From positions 1 through 46,051 of the forward strand of contig JACQBQ010000058.1 of NCBI GenBank assembly GCA_016201905.1: a stretch of 46,051 nt of DNA. The letters run 5' to 3'. The DNA is from Candidatus Melainabacteria bacterium. Its GTDB lineage: Bacteria; Cyanobacteriota; Vampirovibrionia; 2-02-FULL-35-15. The notes beneath the pieces were generated by a model. The model was not told the origin of the DNA. It saw only the letters and a list, made by a program, of their open reading frames with translations, and did no database searches. Shown in pieces: positions 24,881 through 32,821 of the stretch; the first letter of the stretch is position 1, and each line of letters begins with the position of its first letter. Made by a program: the position numbers and the translations under genes.

Positions 24881-25383
24881 TACAATTCTAAAGCTCTTTT
24901 ATAGTGCGTATTTAGAGCTATAAGCCTCTCAAGTCTAATCCTTGATTCAGCTATGAAAAAATCACTTCCTGGTACTTTATCTAACCTTTCAATTTGTTGT
25001 TCTGTTTCAGTTATTACATTGTTTGCTCTTTGAATTAAATTAGAATACTCATCTATAAAACCTTGTGGGAGATCTATCTTGTCTGGATTTGGTAAACCCA
25101 GAGCTTTTTTATAATTTAATATAAGTTCTTTAAGTGCTTCTAATTTAATATGCATTTCTTCCGGAAGAGAACCATTTGTAAAAATCGCAAACTCCATCTG
25201 ATAAAGTAAAATAATAATTTCTTCAGTTGTAGCTTCTAAAAGCTCTTCTAATTTTTTATTTTCGCTTTTTCTTTCACTGATAAATTGAGAATTAATATTA
25301 AGGCATTTTTCTTTTTCTGAACCAGTCACTATTGTAAATGAATGATGTTCTAGGCTGTCATTAGTTTTTTGTTTGTGTTCCAT
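24877..25383 (-). CDS. Hypothetical helical protein, about 168 residues
   Basis: The protein is almost entirely helical and highly charged (KSENKKLEELLEATTEEIII, LEALKELILNYKKALGL, NNVITETEQQIERLDK), probably coiled coils. There is no signal peptide, membrane segment or recognised motif. Start ATG 25383 (MEHKQKTND) or ATG 25398; neither has a strong Shine-Dalgarno site. It converges on ribH with a 4-base shared stop. Function is unknown. Confidence 0.5.
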   Translation of the reverse strand: MEHKQKTNDSLEHHSFTIVTGSEKEKCLNINSQFISERKSENKKLEELLEATTEEIIILLYQMEFAIFTNGSLPEEMHIKLEALKELILNYKKALGLPNPDKIDLPQGFIDEYSNLIQRANNVITETEQQIERLDKVPGSDFFIAESRIRLERLIALNTHYKRALELY

Positions 25384-25583
25384 ACTGAAAGCTGACAAAA
25401 CAATGCCTCTATTGGCTTTGAGTCATCCTCTACCTATACTAAAAAAGCGATTATTTAACTAATGGATAAATTGTATCACACCACTTTTTGTTTTGGGTTA
25501 AGGTTTTATTTAGTTGAGCAGTAATCATTTATTTGGTTTATTTAATAAAATAAGAAAGTTATCAAAACTTTAAAGATTTATCA

Positions 25584-27080
25584 TTAGTCAATCTGTGCTC
25601 TTTGTAATTTGTCTGAATAATCTATATAAATGGTTTTGTACTGTGTATAAGTATCCAGAGCCATTACTCCACCTTCACGAGTGCCGTTTCCAGTGTTCTT
25701 CCAGCCACCAAAAGCTGTTGCACCACCACACTCAGCACCTATTGTGGGTGCATTAATATAAACGATTCCAGATTCAAACTGGTTTGCTGCTTTCATTGCT
25801 AGATTAATATCTTTTGTATAAATAGAAAGTGACAGCCCATATTCGACATTGTTTGCAACTTTAATGGCTTCAGTAGAATCACTTACTGGTATAACGGCAA
25901 GAACTGGCCCAAAAACTTCTTTGCATGCCAGCTCCATATTTGGTTTTATGTTTGAAATAATGGTGGGCTCATAAAAGTTTCCTTTGTCGTACTCGCCACC
26001 ACTTAAAAACTTTCCACCGCAAATCAGTTTTCCGCCTTCTTTAATAGCTCGTTCAGTAAAGCCATGAATGCTATCTCTATGTGAGCTTGTAATTACTGGA
26101 CCAACCTGTGTCTTTTCATTTAAACTATTTCCTATGATTAATTTTTTTGCAGCACTTGCAAGTTTTTCAATAAAAGAATCAGACCATGAGGATTTTTGAA
26201 TGATTAACCTGCTTGTAGAAGTACATCTTTGTCCTGCAGTTCCAAATGCACCCCATAGAACGCCTTCTAAAAGCAAGTCCTGATTTGCATCTTCAAGAGC
26301 TATAATTGCATTTTTCCCGCCAAGCTCAAGAGCACATTTTTTTAACATTCTTCCACATGTTTCATAAATTTGTTTTCCAACCTCTACAGAGCCAGTTAAG
26401 CTTATAACTTTTATCTCAGGATGTCTCACAATCAGATCACCAAACTCTCCTGTTCCAAATAAAACACTTGCACATCCTTTTGGCAGTCCTGCTTTGTATA
26501 AGTTTTCAATTAGCCTGTAGCCGGATATTGGAGCGTCCTTTGATGGTTTCAAAATAACTACATTTCCAGAAATCAGTGCTGGTGCAACTTTCCAGCTTGG
26601 AACAGCACTTGGGAAATTCCATGCTGTAATTAAGCCACAGATCCCAATCGGCTGTCTTATGGTAATAATTGATTTGTTTAATAGTTCACTCTGCCCAGTC
26701 AGTCCATAAATTCTTCTGCCTTCTCCTGCAAAGAATAAATAAGTGTCTATAACTTCCTGAATTTCTCCACGTGCTTCGACAATTGGTTTTCCTGTTTCTT
26801 TGGTCAGGATTTTTGCTAGTTCTTCTTTTTGATCTTTTGTAACTTCAGCAGCTCTGTATAAAACTTCTGCCCTTTTTGGAGCTGGTGTGTATCTCCAAAC
26901 CTCAAATGCTTTTTTAGCTTCGCTGACAGCTGAATCTAAATCTTTTTGATTTGATTTTGGAAATTTTCCAAGAAGCTCGTTTTTATCAGCGGGATTGTAT
27001 TTTTCAAAGAACTCTTTAGATGTACTCTCAGTGACAGTTCCACCAATATTGTTTTTAAACATTGTTGCTGTAGCCTGCAT
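25584..27080 (-). CDS. NAD(P)-dependent aldehyde dehydrogenase
   Basis: The 498-residue protein has typical ALDH length. Visible are the cofactor/catalytic segment AWNFPSAVPSWKVAPAL (Asn), the glycine turn SLTGSVEVGKQ, the catalytic Glu in ELGGKN, the catalytic Cys in GTAGQRCTSTSR, and CKEVFGPVLAV. The ending FGGWKNTGNGTREGG with LQRAQID looks like the semialdehyde dehydrogenases that oxidise amino-acid-derived semialdehydes. AAGGGG seven bases before ATG 27080 lies inside the end of the aminotransferase gene, 3 bp upstream, so the two are an operon. With the aminotransferase it could convert a diamine or lysine-derived aldehyde to the acid, e.g. aminoadipate semialdehyde; the substrate is inferred. 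Confidence 0.9.
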   Translation of the reverse strand: MQATATMFKNNIGGTVTESTSKEFFEKYNPADKNELLGKFPKSNQKDLDSAVSEAKKAFEVWRYTPAPKRAEVLYRAAEVTKDQKEELAKILTKETGKPIVEARGEIQEVIDTYLFFAGEGRRIYGLTGQSELLNKSIITIRQPIGICGLITAWNFPSAVPSWKVAPALISGNVVILKPSKDAPISGYRLIENLYKAGLPKGCASVLFGTGEFGDLIVRHPEIKVISLTGSVEVGKQIYETCGRMLKKCALELGGKNAIIALEDANQDLLLEGVLWGAFGTAGQRCTSTSRLIIQKSSWSDSFIEKLASAAKKLIIGNSLNEKTQVGPVITSSHRDSIHGFTERAIKEGGKLICGGKFLSGGEYDKGNFYEPTIISNIKPNMELACKEVFGPVLAVIPVSDSTEAIKVANNVEYGLSLSIYTKDINLAMKAANQFESGIVYINAPTIGAECGGATAFGGWKNTGNGTREGGVMALDTYTQYKTIYIDYSDKLQRAQID

Positions 27081-27083
27081 TGT

Positions 27084-28379
27084 TTACCCCTTCTTTATAA
27101 TATTTATAATTTTGTCAATGGTATTAAACAAAAGAGTTCTTTCAATATTTAGTGGTGGGATAAATCTTATTACTTTTTGTTCAGCTCCAGCACTGAGAAT
27201 TAAAATCTTTTCCTTAAAGCACTCTTCGATAACTTTTTCTGCTTTTTCTTTGCTGGTAAGTTCAATTCCAATCATAAATCCAAACCCTCTTATTTTTGCA
27301 ATGGATTTTAATTCATTTTCAAGGTGTTTCATTAGTTCAGTACCGGTTTTAGAAACATAATCAAGGAGTTTATCTCGTTCAATAACTTCAAGAGTCTTAG
27401 AAGCAGCTGCACAGGAAACAAGATTTCCACCAAATGTACTGCCATGTGCTCCAGGTGGCATAAGAGACATATATTTTTTCTTGCTTGAAAAAGCTCCCAT
27501 TGGCAGACCATTAGCAATTCCTTTTGCCATGGTAATGACATCAGGTACTACTCCATAATGTTCAATTCCAAACCATTTACCTGTTCTTCCAATTCCTGAC
27601 TGGACTTCATCGCAGATAAATAAAATGTTGTACTCGTCACAAATCTTCCTGAGTTCTTTTAAGTAATTGAACCTTGGATTTAGACTATGGCTTGGAGCAG
27701 GAACATAGCCACCTTCACCAACAATTGGCTCAATAATAATGGCTGAAATGGATTCTGGTGGAAGATTTAACTTAAACATTCTTGTTAAGAGATCTAAGCA
27801 TTCGAGCTGACAATTTTTTGGATCTTTAAAAACTGGACAACCCCAGCAATTTGGAAAATCAACAAAGGTTATCCCGGCAAGCAGTGGATCGTAGTGTTTT
27901 CTATGTAATGCTTTTGAGGAAGACAGCGCTGTCGAGCCTAGTGTTCTGCCGTGAAATGAGCCACGAAATGCAACAATATTTGGCCTGCCAGAATTTACAT
28001 AGCGACTAAGTTTAATAGCACCATCAACTGCTTCTGCACCGCTGTTACAAAAAAAAGTATTGTTTATTTCACCAGGTAAAATTTTCTCTAATTTTTCTGC
28101 AAGCTTAATATTTTCTGTATGGTGTGTAACACAGCTAATGTGAACTAGTTTTGCTAATTGCTCTTGTGCTGCTTTTACAACTTCAGGGTGACAGTGCCCA
28201 AGCTGGGTAACACCGATACCACAGGTTAGATCTAAATACTTCATTCCATCGGTTGAATAAATGTAAGAACCTTCCCCTCTTTCAGCAACTATGTGAAAGA
28301 CTCTATATAAAGCACTGGATAAAAACTGTTCGTCTTTGGCCAGCAACTCTTTTACATTTAAAGCTTGATTTGTTATCAT
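27084..28379 (-). CDS. Class III PLP-dependent aminotransferase (GabT/Lat-like)
   Basis: The protein is about 431 residues from ATG 28379 (MITNQALNVKE). A TTG at 28409 would add ten residues. It has the class III fold: DLTCGIGVTQLGHCHPEV, FCNSGAEAVDGAIKL (phosphate-binding), FHGRTLGSTALS, ICDEVQSGIGRTG and VITMAKGIANGLPMGA with the PLP Lys. The Cys-containing insert WGCPVFKDPKNCQLECLDLL resembles inserts in the GABA/lysine-type group. It removes an omega-amino group from a substrate such as GABA, lysine or ornithine to give a semialdehyde, which the following ALDH gene product would oxidise. It is transcribed divergently from the 28457 gene. Confidence 0.9.
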   Translation of the reverse strand: MITNQALNVKELLAKDEQFLSSALYRVFHIVAERGEGSYIYSTDGMKYLDLTCGIGVTQLGHCHPEVVKAAQEQLAKLVHISCVTHHTENIKLAEKLEKILPGEINNTFFCNSGAEAVDGAIKLSRYVNSGRPNIVAFRGSFHGRTLGSTALSSSKALHRKHYDPLLAGITFVDFPNCWGCPVFKDPKNCQLECLDLLTRMFKLNLPPESISAIIIEPIVGEGGYVPAPSHSLNPRFNYLKELRKICDEYNILFICDEVQSGIGRTGKWFGIEHYGVVPDVITMAKGIANGLPMGAFSSKKKYMSLMPPGAHGSTFGGNLVSCAAASKTLEVIERDKLLDYVSKTGTELMKHLENELKSIAKIRGFGFMIGIELTSKEKAEKVIEECFKEKILILSAGAEQKVIRFIPPLNIERTLLFNTIDKIINIIKKG

Positions 28380-28456
28380 TGTATTTAACTCTAACTGATA
28401 GATTACCAAAATCGTTTTTAAGGAATATAATTTTATAAGAACTTAGGAGAACATAT

Positions 28457-29104
28457 ATGAGTTTAAACCATTACCTTCAAAATGTCCTTGAAAAGTACAA
28501 GGGAGAAAAGTCAATTCATGAGCAGCTGGTCGTTTATTTTGAAAAAAATCTTGCAGCTAGAAAATATGGAGAAGTCTGCCATGAACATAACTGGGATTTT
28601 GTAATTGACCATCTTACTGTTAGAACCTATAGTATCGACAAAGCAGCAGAACATTATATAAAGCTGGGCTATAAGTATGATGAAACAATAACTTATGGAG
28701 ATGAAGGTTGGTATGCAAAAGTTTACCGACACGAGAAGTTTCCTGCATTATTTGTAGATCAATCCTATGATGATGCAAAATCAGACCAACAAATTATAAA
28801 AAAATGGGTGGATAAATTCGGTGACAAGGAATTTCATCATATAGCAGTTTTATTGCCGCAGGGTGTTGAAATTGAAGAAGCGATTGATTACTTAAAGAAA
28901 AAAGGCGTTAACTTTCCTGGAAAAGTCACAGGTCCAAAAGGTACAAGGCTTAGACAAATTTTTACACAGGCAGAAGTTATAGATAATTTTCCTTATTCTG
29001 TTCTAGAGCTGGCGCAAAGAAATAAAGATCCAAAAACTGGGAAATACTATACTGGCTTTATACATGAACAAGCAGATAGCTTAATGAAAGATAGCGTGCT
29101 TTAG
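28457..29104 (+). CDS. VOC-fold dioxygenase-like protein (HPPD / DUF1338-like)
   Basis: The 215-residue protein looks like two VOC halves. The first has DHLTVRT (H52, R56); the second has KEFHHIAVLLPQG (H127/H128) and LRQIFTQ...VLELAQRN with E184. A His, His, Glu set fits a non-haem iron site as in HPPD or 2-oxoadipate dioxygenase HglS (DUF1338). H52 and R56 keep the HxxxR spacing reported for HglS, but the protein is much shorter than HglS. AGGAGA before ATG 28457 is a good Shine-Dalgarno site. It is divergent from the aminotransferase. If HglS-like, it would turn 2-oxoadipate into D-2-hydroxyglutarate; this is inference. Confidence 0.55.
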   Translation: MSLNHYLQNVLEKYKGEKSIHEQLVVYFEKNLAARKYGEVCHEHNWDFVIDHLTVRTYSIDKAAEHYIKLGYKYDETITYGDEGWYAKVYRHEKFPALFVDQSYDDAKSDQQIIKKWVDKFGDKEFHHIAVLLPQGVEIEEAIDYLKKKGVNFPGKVTGPKGTRLRQIFTQAEVIDNFPYSVLELAQRNKDPKTGKYYTGFIHEQADSLMKDSVL

Positions 29105-29149
29105 ACTTTTCGTAAGGTATATCTTTAGAGTTCGGGGGAGGGGGTGAAT

Positions 29150-29515
29150 CTACTTACTACAAACACATCCCTGTGACCCTTGAACACACTTCAGGTAGCC
29201 CTGCTTATAACAATCAGATTGACCATAAGGACAATAACCTGCTGCAAGGGAAGTACAGAAAATTTCTGTTTTCTGTTTGCAAACACATCCTCCAATAGCA
29301 AGGACTATACAGTACTGTCCTGAAGGACATGTACCCTCACAGGAAAGAGGATCAGTGATGCTGCTACTACATGGGATAGGAGAAGAAGTAGGAAGGACAG
29401 GGGGGGGGACGTACTCAATAGGATTATAAGAACCGTCTCCCCCTGCAGCAAATGAAACACTTAAAAATACAAAAGTAAAAATTAATACCAAAGTTAAAAT
29501 TAAAACATTTTTCAT
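29150..29515 (-). CDS. Small secreted Cys-rich protein
   Basis: The 121-residue protein begins with a textbook signal peptide (MKNVLILTLVLIFTFVFLSV, then SFAAG as cleavage zone), a Pro-rich linker (EYVPPPVLPTSSPIP) and two Cys-rich repeats (CEGTCPSGQYCIV...CVCK and CTSLAAGYCPYGQSDC...CVCSK). The even spacing suggests disulphide-bonded surface or periplasmic domains. The linker is encoded by a run of nine C (29400-29408 as G), a possible slip site. Similar Cys motifs occur in the exported protein at the right edge. The family is not recognised. Confidence 0.7.
   Translation of the reverse strand: MKNVLILTLVLIFTFVFLSVSFAAGGDGSYNPIEYVPPPVLPTSSPIPCSSSITDPLSCEGTCPSGQYCIVLAIGGCVCKQKTEIFCTSLAAGYCPYGQSDCYKQGYLKCVQGSQGCVCSK
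29400..29408 (-). repeat. Nine-base poly-C tract inside a secreted protein gene
   Basis: On the coding strand GTC CCC CCC CCT gives nine consecutive C in an AT-rich genome. Loss or gain of one base would shift the frame after the signal peptide and remove both Cys-rich repeats, as in phase-variable surface genes. Confidence 0.6.
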
Positions 29516-29684
29516 AAGTTGTCCTTTAAGATTAGTTCTTAATTATTTTTTACCTCTTCCCAAGAATTCATAACTAGACTATTTGTACTAGATTATAAAT
29601 ATGAGTTAGATTTGCTTTTTTGTCTCAAAACTCTGTTTAAGGAACAGCCACTATTTTTCTGGCAAAATGGGCTTACATAAAAGC

Positions 29685-29747
29685 GGGAATCCGGAATAAT
29701 TGTCGCAAGCGTAACTATGCTGGATTCCAGGTCAAGCCTGGAATGAC
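29685..29747 (+). repeat. Dispersed palindromic repeat, copy 1
   Basis: GGGAATCCGG is followed about 27 bases later by GGATTCC and the perfect 8-bp palindrome ATTCCAGG-TCAAG-CCTGGAAT, then GAC. It belongs to the widespread bacterial class of GGATTCC...TCAAG...GGAATGAC palindromes. Confidence 0.65.
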
Positions 29748-29828
29748 AATAGGCAAAAGATATTCTACCTACTTTTGCTAGAAAAACATCAGTTTCTTTT
29801 GTAAGACTTTTGAGATGAGTTCTTGCGA

Positions 29829-29887
29829 GGAATCCAGTATTAGAGCTTTATGCTTTACCTGGATTCCCAATCAAGTTGGGAATGACA
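29829..29887 (+). repeat. Dispersed palindromic repeat, copy 2
   Basis: GGAATCCAG and CTGGATTCC are perfect 9-bp inverted repeats 22 bases apart, followed by the palindrome ATTCCCAA-TCAAG-TTGGGAAT and GAC. Same organisation as copy 1, about 85 bp away. Together they fill most of the 29516-29937 gap. Confidence 0.65.
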
Positions 29888-29937
29888 GACCCATGCTTTC
29901 TAAGTATATTCCCTTATATATTCGATATAATTTGTTT

Positions 29938-31353
29938 ATGCCAAATTTTCAATTGATTACCGACCAAGATATTGTCCGTGGTTTTTGTACAGACTCATCA
30001 AATTATCCTGGTTATGCTGAGGCTCTTGTAAGACCAAAATCAAAAGATGAAGTTGTAGAGATTTTAAAAGAAGCAAATTTAAAAAAAATCCCAATTACTA
30101 CAATTGGAAATAGAAGTAGTTTGACAGGCTCTGCGGCTGCTCTTGGCGGCTGGATTTTAGATACCAGCCAGATGACAAAAATTATTGAGATAAACCATAA
30201 AGAAAAATTTGCTCTGGCAGAACCCGGATTGATGCTATCTGATTTAAAAAAAACAATCTTAGATGAAGGATTATTCTATGCACCAGATCCTACCAGTGAA
30301 AAAGAATGTTTTTTTGGCGGATCAATTGCTACCAATGCATCTGGATCAAGAACTTTTAAGTATGGCTCTACAAGAAAATATGTAAGAGCTTTAGAGGTAG
30401 TCTTAGCTTCGGGAGAGGTTTTAAATATTAGACGCCCTGAAATTGAAAAAAACACTTTTGGCTATCTGCCTTTTCAAAATATGGTGGATATTTTTGTAGG
30501 CTCGGAAGGTACACTTGGAGTTATAACTAAAGCTGAAGTTGAGTTAATTAAAAAGCCGGAAAACTTTTTTGGTGGAATGGCTTTTTTTAAAACTCTTTCA
30601 GATGCTTTAGACTTTGTGATCAGTGTTCGTAAGGACTTGCTAAAACAAGTTCCTACGATTACACCACGTGCTGTTGAATTGTTTGATCATAATGGACTAA
30701 ATATAATTAGACCTGATTCAACTTTTAAAATACCGGAGTCTGCAAAAGCTGGAATATTTTTCGAACAGGAATATAGCTCTGAAGTAGGGACAGCCCTAGG
30801 TGGTAACCCTACATTTGAAAAGGTTTTGGATAACTGGCTTTCCTTTTTAGAATTAAATAAAGCACTAGTAGAAGATACGATAATTGCTGAGCAACCAAAA
30901 CAACAAGAAGAGCTGCGAAGACTTAGGCATAAAGTGCCAAGCCATCTTTTTGAAGAAGGAGGAGTATATGTAAAAGATGGCGGTGGAAAGATTTCTACGG
31001 ACTGGTCAGTGCCTATAGGTAAGATTCACGAGATTATAAATTATGCTCAGGAGTTAACAAGTCAGACAAAGATAAAAGAGCCGGTAATTTATGGTCATAT
31101 TGGAAATGGTCATCCTCACTATAATTTTATTGCAAAAAATGCAAATGAAAAAAAACAAATTTTAGAAGTAGTTCATAAAACTTGCCAGAAAGTAATCTCA
31201 CTGCACGGTACAATTGCTGCTGAGCATGGTATAGGAAAAATTAAAAAAGATTTTGTAAAATATCAATATCCACAGTCAGTGATTAATGCTATGAAAGCCA
31301 TGAAGCATTCTTTGGACCCAAATGGAATATTGGCTCCAGGTAATATGTTTTAA
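29938..31353 (+). CDS. FAD-linked D-2-hydroxyacid dehydrogenase (GlcD family)
   Basis: The protein is 471 residues from ATG 29938 (MPNFQLITDQD). A further-upstream start would read through a palindromic repeat, so it is rejected. A TATAAT six bases upstream suggests a leaderless mRNA. It has the FAD_binding_4 domain (TIGNRSSLTGSAAALGG; GGSIATNASGSRTFKYGSTR; FVGSEGTLGVI) and the C-terminal FAD-oxidase domain with YGHIGNGHPHYNF and GTIAAEHGIGKIK. This family covers D-lactate, D-2-hydroxyglutarate and glycolate dehydrogenases. It is close to the aminotransferase/ALDH/dioxygenase group and could oxidise the D-2-hydroxyglutarate these would make. Substrate is inferred. Confidence 0.88.
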   Translation: MPNFQLITDQDIVRGFCTDSSNYPGYAEALVRPKSKDEVVEILKEANLKKIPITTIGNRSSLTGSAAALGGWILDTSQMTKIIEINHKEKFALAEPGLMLSDLKKTILDEGLFYAPDPTSEKECFFGGSIATNASGSRTFKYGSTRKYVRALEVVLASGEVLNIRRPEIEKNTFGYLPFQNMVDIFVGSEGTLGVITKAEVELIKKPENFFGGMAFFKTLSDALDFVISVRKDLLKQVPTITPRAVELFDHNGLNIIRPDSTFKIPESAKAGIFFEQEYSSEVGTALGGNPTFEKVLDNWLSFLELNKALVEDTIIAEQPKQQEELRRLRHKVPSHLFEEGGVYVKDGGGKISTDWSVPIGKIHEIINYAQELTSQTKIKEPVIYGHIGNGHPHYNFIAKNANEKKQILEVVHKTCQKVISLHGTIAAEHGIGKIKKDFVKYQYPQSVINAMKAMKHSLDPNGILAPGNMF

Positions 31354-31483
31354 GCCTAGAGTTAACCAATCCATAATTAAGTTTTTTATACTTTATATTA
31401 AAGAGCTATCAAATACATATACCTTCTGGTTTTTTATATTTGATAGATTTGTACTATTTAAGAAACATATAAAAAACAAAAAA

Positions 31484-32821
31484 ATGTCAGATTTAACAGT
31501 TGGACAAATGGGCCATCCAGTCAGTAGCGTTGTTAGACAAGCTGCTGGTAGCAGTGATTTTTCTACCAGCAAAAATACTCCAGAATTAAGACCGGAGCAA
31601 GCTTTGAATGAACAATGTTCTCCAGCGCCAATAACTTCTCTGACGACACAAGTAACCAATTTGATAGGGTCTGTTTCAAATGTGGTTTTTAATTTAGCTA
31701 ATAGTATGTTTGATTCCTTTAAACCGCTGTTGAATTTAATATCTGGAGTGGAGGAAATAAATGGAAATAGTGATGCTGAAATAACAGCTGGACAGTTTAC
31801 TACTGTCCTGAAAGATGTTCTTTCAAAAATAAATACTGATGAGAATATAAATAGAAATCTTTCAAGCCAAAGTCGAGAAGAACTAGAAAGACTTAGGGCA
31901 ACAGTTTCAAGGCTTAGTGAAAGAAAAGACTTGCAAAGTGAGGATATAACAGGATTAATTCAAAGATGGAGAAGCAGCAGGGATACGCAAGCCATCTTTA
32001 GAATGGTTGCAATGTTAAGAAATCAAGAAGGAAATAATGGAAACAACGTACAGTTTACTGATGAAGAATTAAGAAGAGCTTTTGTAAATGGACTAGAATC
32101 TTTAGCTCTGTCCCTGGAAGAAATAATGAGTCATCCGCCAAGTGAAATAAGAGATCAGGCTCAAGGGCATATAACTCAGTCACTTGATCATACTGTTAAT
32201 GCTGTAGAGCGTCACCACACAAGAAGAGGAGATTTAAATCATGCTGATAGAGAATATATATGCCAAGAACTTGGCAGTGCGTGCAGGCATGCAGAAACTG
32301 TAATAAATGATGAAGGTATGTCTTCTTGTCTGGGCTGTTCTCGCCAGTCTTTAAGTGATTGGACGTCATATGTTCAGGAGTTTATTACCTCTTGGTTTGA
32401 AGAAAAAGCAGAAGAGGAGCGTGAAGAGGAAGTCAAAGAAGAAAAAGAAAAAGCAGAGAAATTATGTGAAGAAAGGTGTGAAGAAAAAAAACTTATAGAG
32501 GCAATGTGCAGGATGCACCGTGTCAAAAGAAAAATCGCAGAAGAGTTTTATAGCTTGATGAAGCAGGCACTTTCTAAAATACAGGGAATTATACGAGTAC
32601 GGGATGAATCAAATTTAAATTACCACAAAGATTACCGTGCTGAAAGTGAATCAAGGCACTATAGTAGAAATTATGATTATGTTAGAAACAAATATAGAGA
32701 AGAGAGCGCAAGCGAACAATATTATAAAAATCGTGAAGATGAAATAGAAGATTCGCTATCCCCGTCATATGTCTGTGAAAATATTGGTATGGGTAATCTT
32801 GAATTAGATTTACATTGTTAG
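31484..32821 (+). CDS. Hypothetical coiled-coil protein, 445 residues
   Basis: ATG 31484 (MSDLTVGQMGHPVSS) is preferred; a longer frame from 31322 runs through AT-rich leader DNA and overlaps the preceding gene end. The N-terminal 45 residues are Ser/Thr/Gln-rich, followed by a moderately hydrophobic helix (TNLIGSVSNVVFNLANSMFD), helical regions, a very acidic/basic coiled coil near residues 305-345 (EEKAEEEREEEVKEEKEKA) with Cys-containing repeats (CEERCEEKK), and a Tyr/Arg-rich end. There is no signal peptide and no known family. It converges on metH, with the stop codons sharing TTAG. Confidence 0.6.
   Translation: MSDLTVGQMGHPVSSVVRQAAGSSDFSTSKNTPELRPEQALNEQCSPAPITSLTTQVTNLIGSVSNVVFNLANSMFDSFKPLLNLISGVEEINGNSDAEITAGQFTTVLKDVLSKINTDENINRNLSSQSREELERLRATVSRLSERKDLQSEDITGLIQRWRSSRDTQAIFRMVAMLRNQEGNNGNNVQFTDEELRRAFVNGLESLALSLEEIMSHPPSEIRDQAQGHITQSLDHTVNAVERHHTRRGDLNHADREYICQELGSACRHAETVINDEGMSSCLGCSRQSLSDWTSYVQEFITSWFEEKAEEEREEEVKEEKEKAEKLCEERCEEKKLIEAMCRMHRVKRKIAEEFYSLMKQALSKIQGIIRVRDESNLNYHKDYRAESESRHYSRNYDYVRNKYREESASEQYYKNREDEIEDSLSPSYVCENIGMGNLELDLHC

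Noticed and set aside
29815-29937. Longer N-terminus of the FAD-linked dehydrogenase
   Set aside because: The extra residues are encoded by the palindromic repeat; the family start matches ATG 29938.
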